Assembly: GCA_031273075.1 (NCBI GenBank)
Contig: JAISSM010000016.1
Coordinates: 1-7,278 of the forward strand
Length of the DNA stretch: 7,278 bases
Source: Rickettsiales bacterium
GTDB lineage: Bacteria; Pseudomonadota; Alphaproteobacteria; Rs-D84
Reading direction: 5' to 3'
Below the pieces are notes generated by a model. The model was not told the origin of the DNA and made no database searches. It was given only the letters and a program-made list of their open reading frames with translations. The translations under genes were made by a program, and so were the position numbers. Shown here one piece after another: positions 5,066 through 7,278 of the stretch; positions within the stretch are counted from its first letter, which is position 1; the number at the start of each line of letters is the position of its first letter.

Positions 5066-5986
5066 GTGGAAGACTTCAAAATAATAAAGAAATTTGCCCC
5101 GGAACCGTGGTCAAAGGCCGACGCCTTTCTCGTCGAATATGGCGGGCGGCGCCTTGTGTGCAAAAAAAGCCGCGGCGCGGAACGGGGGCTCGTCGATCCG
5201 GATTTCGAAGAGAGCCGGCTGGCCGAAATCCAATACCGCGAACAATTGGCCGGATATGCCGGAAACATAAATATCCCGAAAATCGTGGACAGCGACGTCG
5301 GCCTTATAATGGAGGAATTCGTCCCGGGCGAAAGGGCCGACAACGCCCTGATCAAATCCCTGTCGCCGGCGCAAAAGGACGGGATCATAAAAGACATGGC
5401 CGAATTTCTGAATTTCGCGCATCAGGCAACGGCCGTAAGGGAAAGAACGGTTTATAAATCCGTCATGTTCCTGGCCGGCAATGAATCGGACGTCGCGTCG
5501 CTTTACGAAAGACATATAGAACCCAAAGATCTAAGGCGGGTGAAGAAGGTGTTGCGCGACGCCCGAAAGCTTCAGCTTCATATCGTTGAAAATTACAGCG
5601 TGTTCGTCCACGGAGATTTGCATCCGGCGAATATACTTTATGATAAGGCCGACGAAAAATTATCCCTGATCGATTGCGGTTGCGCGCGGCGCCAGCATCA
5701 CAATGAAGATATGGTGCATCCGGATATGGTGGCGCATGACGCATGGTGTGAAATTTTGGCCGCGGTGATAGACCTGTATAACAAATTGCCGAAAACGCAT
5801 CCGATTTATTACAATAAATGGCGGATATGGTTGCTGTTGGAATATATGACGTATCATATGCAGGCAAAATTGGTGTCTGTCGGGCGCTATCCGGAAAAAT
5901 TGTTGCGCACCGTTTATTACGAAAAATTACGGCCGAAACTGCGGACGCTGGATGCGGCGTTCGGGATCGTTTCCGGCAGGGAATGA
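5066..5986 (+). CDS. Aminoglycoside phosphotransferase/choline kinase-like protein
   Basis: A 306-residue protein with an eukaryotic-like kinase fold. The N-lobe includes LVCKKS (30-35, likely ATP-binding K33 or K34) and a hinge around MEEFVPG (82-88). The catalytic loop is VHGDLHPANIL (181-191): H182, D184 and N189 form the HGDxxxxN motif of APH and choline kinases. The metal-binding motif is LIDCG (201-205, D203) in place of the DFG of protein kinases. About 100 residues of mainly helical, aromatic-rich C-lobe follow. The substrate is not predictable: small alcohol, sugar, lipid-linked or RNA-related targets are possible, and drug resistance should not be assumed. The start is GTG at 5066, since there is no in-frame ATG until residue 82. 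There is no Shine-Dalgarno, and the start coincides with the predicted transcription start, suggesting a leaderless mRNA. A strong terminator follows. Confidence 0.85.
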   Translation: MEDFKIIKKFAPEPWSKADAFLVEYGGRRLVCKKSRGAERGLVDPDFEESRLAEIQYREQLAGYAGNINIPKIVDSDVGLIMEEFVPGERADNALIKSLSPAQKDGIIKDMAEFLNFAHQATAVRERTVYKSVMFLAGNESDVASLYERHIEPKDLRRVKKVLRDARKLQLHIVENYSVFVHGDLHPANILYDKADEKLSLIDCGCARRQHHNEDMVHPDMVAHDAWCEILAAVIDLYNKLPKTHPIYYNKWRIWLLLEYMTYHMQAKLVSVGRYPEKLLRTVYYEKLRPKLRTLDAAFGIVSGRE

Positions 5987-6008
5987 AATGATCCGCATCG
6001 CAAACGCG

Positions 6009-6036
6009 AAAAGACCCGCCGATCGGCGGGTCTTTT
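6009..6036. terminator. Bidirectional intrinsic terminator
   Basis: A perfect 12-bp stem, AAAAGACCCGCC (6009-6020) with GGCGGGTCTTTT (6025-6036), and a GATC loop. The A and T ends provide U-runs on both strands, so it can end both the kinase transcript (plus) and the convergent outer-membrane gene (minus). Confidence 0.95.
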
Positions 6037-6058
6037 GTTATATGCGCTCTAAAAGTTT

Positions 6059-6640
6059 TTAGAATGTATAGCGCGCGCCAAGCAATATCGACAGAGTTTC
6101 TGTGCTCACATCGGCATTATCGGTGCTGCGACCTACCAATAGGTATCTGACGCCAAGGTCGGCGGCAAGATTTTTATTGATGGCGTAAGACACGCCAAGC
6201 GACACGCCATAGGCGATCCCGCTCGCGTCGTCACCGTCGCTGTCGCCCAAGACATATCCGACGTTAAGGCCGACATACGGATTAACTCCGTTCCACTGTG
6301 TTCCGCCGAAATCGGCATATCCGCCGAGCAAGAACGCATGGTCGGTAACTTTTGTATCTCCAGAGCCCTCATCGACTTCGCCTTTAACTTGGCTGTACGA
6401 GTATTCTACTTCGCCGCGCAGACCGACTATATCGCTGGTCTGGAACGCCGCGCCTCCGGCGATCGCGCCGACAAAGCCCGTAAGTTTATTATCAAAGGGG
6501 AATTCGACCCCTCCGGCTTTCACAGTGCCGTCAACACTTGAATATCCAAGTTTCAACGACGCGTACGGCTTCATGTCGGCCGCGTTGGCTGCGCCAGCGA
6601 TCAGCAAAGCGCCAAGTGATGTTAGTATTATTTTTTTCAT
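6059..6640 (-). CDS. Opacity-type outer-membrane beta-barrel protein
   Basis: A 193-residue precursor. Residues 1-20 are a Sec signal peptide (KK, then a hydrophobic core, then ANA with cleavage after A20). The mature part, about 173 residues, alternates polar and hydrophobic residues in strand-like blocks (KPYASLKLGYSSV, GLRGEVEYSYSQV, AFLLGGYADFGG, NPYVGLNVGYVLG, GIAYGVSLGVSYAI, LAADLGVRYLLVG, SILLGARYTF) with Gly/Asp-rich loops between. It ends in F193 preceded by RYT, the C-terminal beta-signal recognised by the BAM complex. This fits the eight-stranded OmpA/Opa/OMP_b-brl group. The start at 6640 is preferred to an upstream frame beginning at 6781, because it begins the signal peptide exactly and has a purine-rich GAGAG site upstream. 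Function is probably structural or host-surface interaction; the exact role is unknown. Confidence 0.9.
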   Translation of the reverse strand: MKKIILTSLGALLIAGAANAADMKPYASLKLGYSSVDGTVKAGGVEFPFDNKLTGFVGAIAGGAAFQTSDIVGLRGEVEYSYSQVKGEVDEGSGDTKVTDHAFLLGGYADFGGTQWNGVNPYVGLNVGYVLGDSDGDDASGIAYGVSLGVSYAINKNLAADLGVRYLLVGRSTDNADVSTETLSILLGARYTF

Positions 6641-6706
6641 GTTTTTTCTCTCGGTTAGGTTGAACAAAAGTGCCGCGACCGCAGAGGGTTGCGGCGACCG
6701 TTGGTA

Positions 6707-6735
6707 ACTATAGCGCGCCGACTTGAAAAACACAA
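6707..6735 (-). promoter_or_regulatory. Promoter of the outer-membrane protein gene
   Basis: On the minus strand: -35 TTGTGT (6735-6730), a 17-nt spacer and -10 TATAGT (6712-6707). AT-rich DNA lies upstream (6736-6790), including the 10-nt palindrome AAATTAATTT at 6751-6760, and could act as an UP element or operator. The leader, about 60 nt, contains a small GC hairpin: CCGCA (6679-6683) with TGCGG (6690-6694). Confidence 0.6.
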
Positions 6736-6783
6736 TTAAAATTATTTGAAAAATTAATTTGGCTATTTTATTTCTTGCCAAAT

Positions 6784-6836
6784 AAAAACCCCGCCAAGAA
6801 ACAGATTTTACTTAAATCTATGATGTGTCCCGGCGG
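6784..6836 (-). terminator. Possible terminator downstream of the tRNA and long hairpin
   Basis: On the minus strand CCGCC (6836-6832) pairs with GGCGG (6795-6791), enclosing a small hairpin (AGATTT 6819-6814 with AAATCT 6808-6803). It is followed by GG and TTTTT (6788-6784). The stem is short and its enclosed part is long, so termination strength is uncertain. Confidence 0.4.
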
Positions 6837-6861
6837 ACAATTTCTGAACCTTGCGCCGAAG

Positions 6862-6986
6862 AAAATTTCTAGAATGGTGCAGATGCTGCGTATTACGGAA
6901 TTTTTGGCGACGGAGTGTACAACTAGCTACATGACCGAGCCAAAAATTTCGTAAACGCAAAGCAGATGTGCCATTATAGGAATTTT
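6862..6986. repeat. 125-nt long imperfect hairpin next to tRNA-Thr
   Basis: The two arms, 6862-6908 and 6939-6986, pair almost throughout. The inner block is perfect: AATTTTTGGC (6899-6908) with GCCAAAAATT (6939-6948). Outward there are only a bulge at 6892, a two-base bulge at 6960-6961, a tandem G-A internal loop (6882-6883/6965-6966) and one mismatch, with several G-T wobbles. The apical part, 6911-6937, pairs further (CGG/CCG, TGTA/TACA) and ends in an 8-nt loop. Its end lies 1 nt from the tRNA CCA. It could be a small RNA, a processing or termination structure, or a dispersed palindromic element. No protein-coding role is supported. Confidence 0.85.
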
Positions 6987-6987
6987 A

Positions 6988-7062
6988 TGGTGCCGATGGA
7001 GGGATTTGAACCCCCGACCTTTGCTTTACGAAAGCACTGCACTACCACTGTGCTACATCGGC
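6988..7062 (-). tRNA. tRNA-Thr, anticodon CGU (reads ACG)
   Basis: On the minus strand a full cloverleaf: acceptor GCCGATG (7062-7056) with CATCGGC (6998-6992), D arm GCAC-AGTGGTA-GTGC, anticodon stem GTGCT/AGCAA with loop TTCGTAA (anticodon CGT, 7030-7028), T arm GGGGG-TTCAAAT-CCCTC, discriminator A, and an encoded CCA (6990-6988). The unpaired G27-A43 position is also present in E. coli tRNA-Thr(CGT), which supports the assignment. Confidence 0.97.
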
Positions 7063-7072
7063 AACAACGCAG

Positions 7073-7101
7073 TTTATACCATGTAAGGGTCCGAATTTCA
7101 A
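7073..7101 (-). promoter_or_regulatory. Promoter of tRNA-Thr
   Basis: On the minus strand: -35 TTGAAA (7101-7096), a 17-nt spacer and -10 TATAAA (7078-7073) preceded by TGG, an extended -10. Transcription should start near 7066, a few bases before the mature 5' end at 7062. Confidence 0.8.
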
Positions 7102-7119
7102 GTTAATAGTTGCCCCCGC

Positions 7120-7278
7120 TCACGGCAACAGGCGGGCAAAATCCAGGAATCTTTTACCTGTGGCGTCCAAGATCCTGGCTATACTTTGAGTAGACGGCCA
7201 TCTGGGTTGGCCTACATTACTGAATCTTTTACTTTTATTAAACGCCGTAGGATCAAGACCGCCTTTCTTTGCAAGGGC
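7120..7278 (-). CDS. HTH DNA-binding protein fragment, S24/LexA-like N-terminal domain type
   Basis: The last 52 residues of a minus-strand gene whose 5' end is beyond the right edge. The sequence ALAKKGGLDPTAFNKSKRF...GQPRWPSTQSIARILDATG closely resembles the helix-turn-helix part of alphaproteobacterial phage-repressor-like S24 regulators (pattern LDPTxFNKSKR...GRPRWPSTESIAKxLxATG). In those proteins this domain is N-terminal and is followed by a linker and the S24 self-cleaving peptidase domain. Here the frame stops (TGA, 7122-7120) after DFARLLP, so no peptidase domain follows and none remains in the 57 nt before the tRNA. It is therefore either a natural HTH-only regulator or a truncated one. 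It should bind DNA as a dimer. What it controls cannot be seen. No clear intrinsic terminator lies between it and the tRNA promoter. Confidence 0.75.
   Translation of the reverse strand, partial: ALAKKGGLDPTAFNKSKRFSNVGQPRWPSTQSIARILDATGKRFLDFARLLP

Noticed and set aside
5066..5986. Aminoglycoside resistance gene
   Set aside because: The HGDxxxxN and IDxG motifs show only the broad kinase superfamily. Nothing identifies an antibiotic substrate, and no mobile-element context surrounds it.
6641..6781. Upstream extension of the outer-membrane protein
   Set aside because: The extension covers the promoter and leader. The signal peptide begins at 6640.
6820..6954. Small plus-strand frame of 44 codons running into the long hairpin (MMCPGGQ...EPKIS)
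   Set aside because: There is no ribosome site and half of it is the hairpin arm. The opposite strand is open as well, so coding is not supported.

Overview
The window looks like a stretch of chromosome from an uncultured alphaproteobacterium, probably a host-associated or anaerobic one. This is inferred, not proven. The supporting signs are a CCA-encoding tRNA-Thr, an IHF-beta-like protein, an opacity-type outer-membrane barrel (so a Gram-negative envelope), an HTH fragment of the kind found at the start of alphaproteobacterial S24/LexA-like regulators, and a clostridial-type 2[4Fe-4S] ferredoxin, which fits low-oxygen metabolism.

Layout. (1) Positions 1-200 hold the 5' end of a secreted protein on the minus strand, with a roughly 450-nt non-coding region upstream that contains two adjacent GC-rich palindromes and a possible folded leader. 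(2) Positions 625-1271 are a repeat-rich island: a small DUF559 (Vsr-like, PD-(D/E)xK fold) nuclease gene lies between copies of a palindromic repeat, next to two further copies in inverted orientation. (3) Positions 1274-4088 are a tight minus-strand operon, lgt > HU/IHF-like > fused accD-accA, in which each stop overlaps the next start as ATGA. (4) From 4089 a compact divergent promoter region leads to a plus-strand pair, a Bax-inhibitor-1 family membrane protein and a ferredoxin. (5) A near-consensus promoter drives an APH-like kinase whose GTG start lies almost at the predicted transcription start, so the mRNA may be leaderless. (6) A strong bidirectional terminator at 6009-6036 separates the kinase from a convergent outer-membrane beta-barrel gene. 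(7) The right end carries tRNA-Thr(CGU), a 125-nt near-perfect hairpin starting one base past the tRNA CCA, and the end of an HTH gene that stops right after its DNA-binding domain.

Functionally, Lgt (lipoprotein lipidation) and the AccDA carboxyltransferase (malonyl-CoA for fatty acids) are both envelope-lipid genes, and their overlap with a nucleoid protein suggests coupled expression with growth. The most unusual parts are the DUF559 gene and its palindromic repeats, which resemble a REP/REPIN-like arrangement but with a nuclease in place of a RAYT transposase, and the long hairpin attached to the tRNA.
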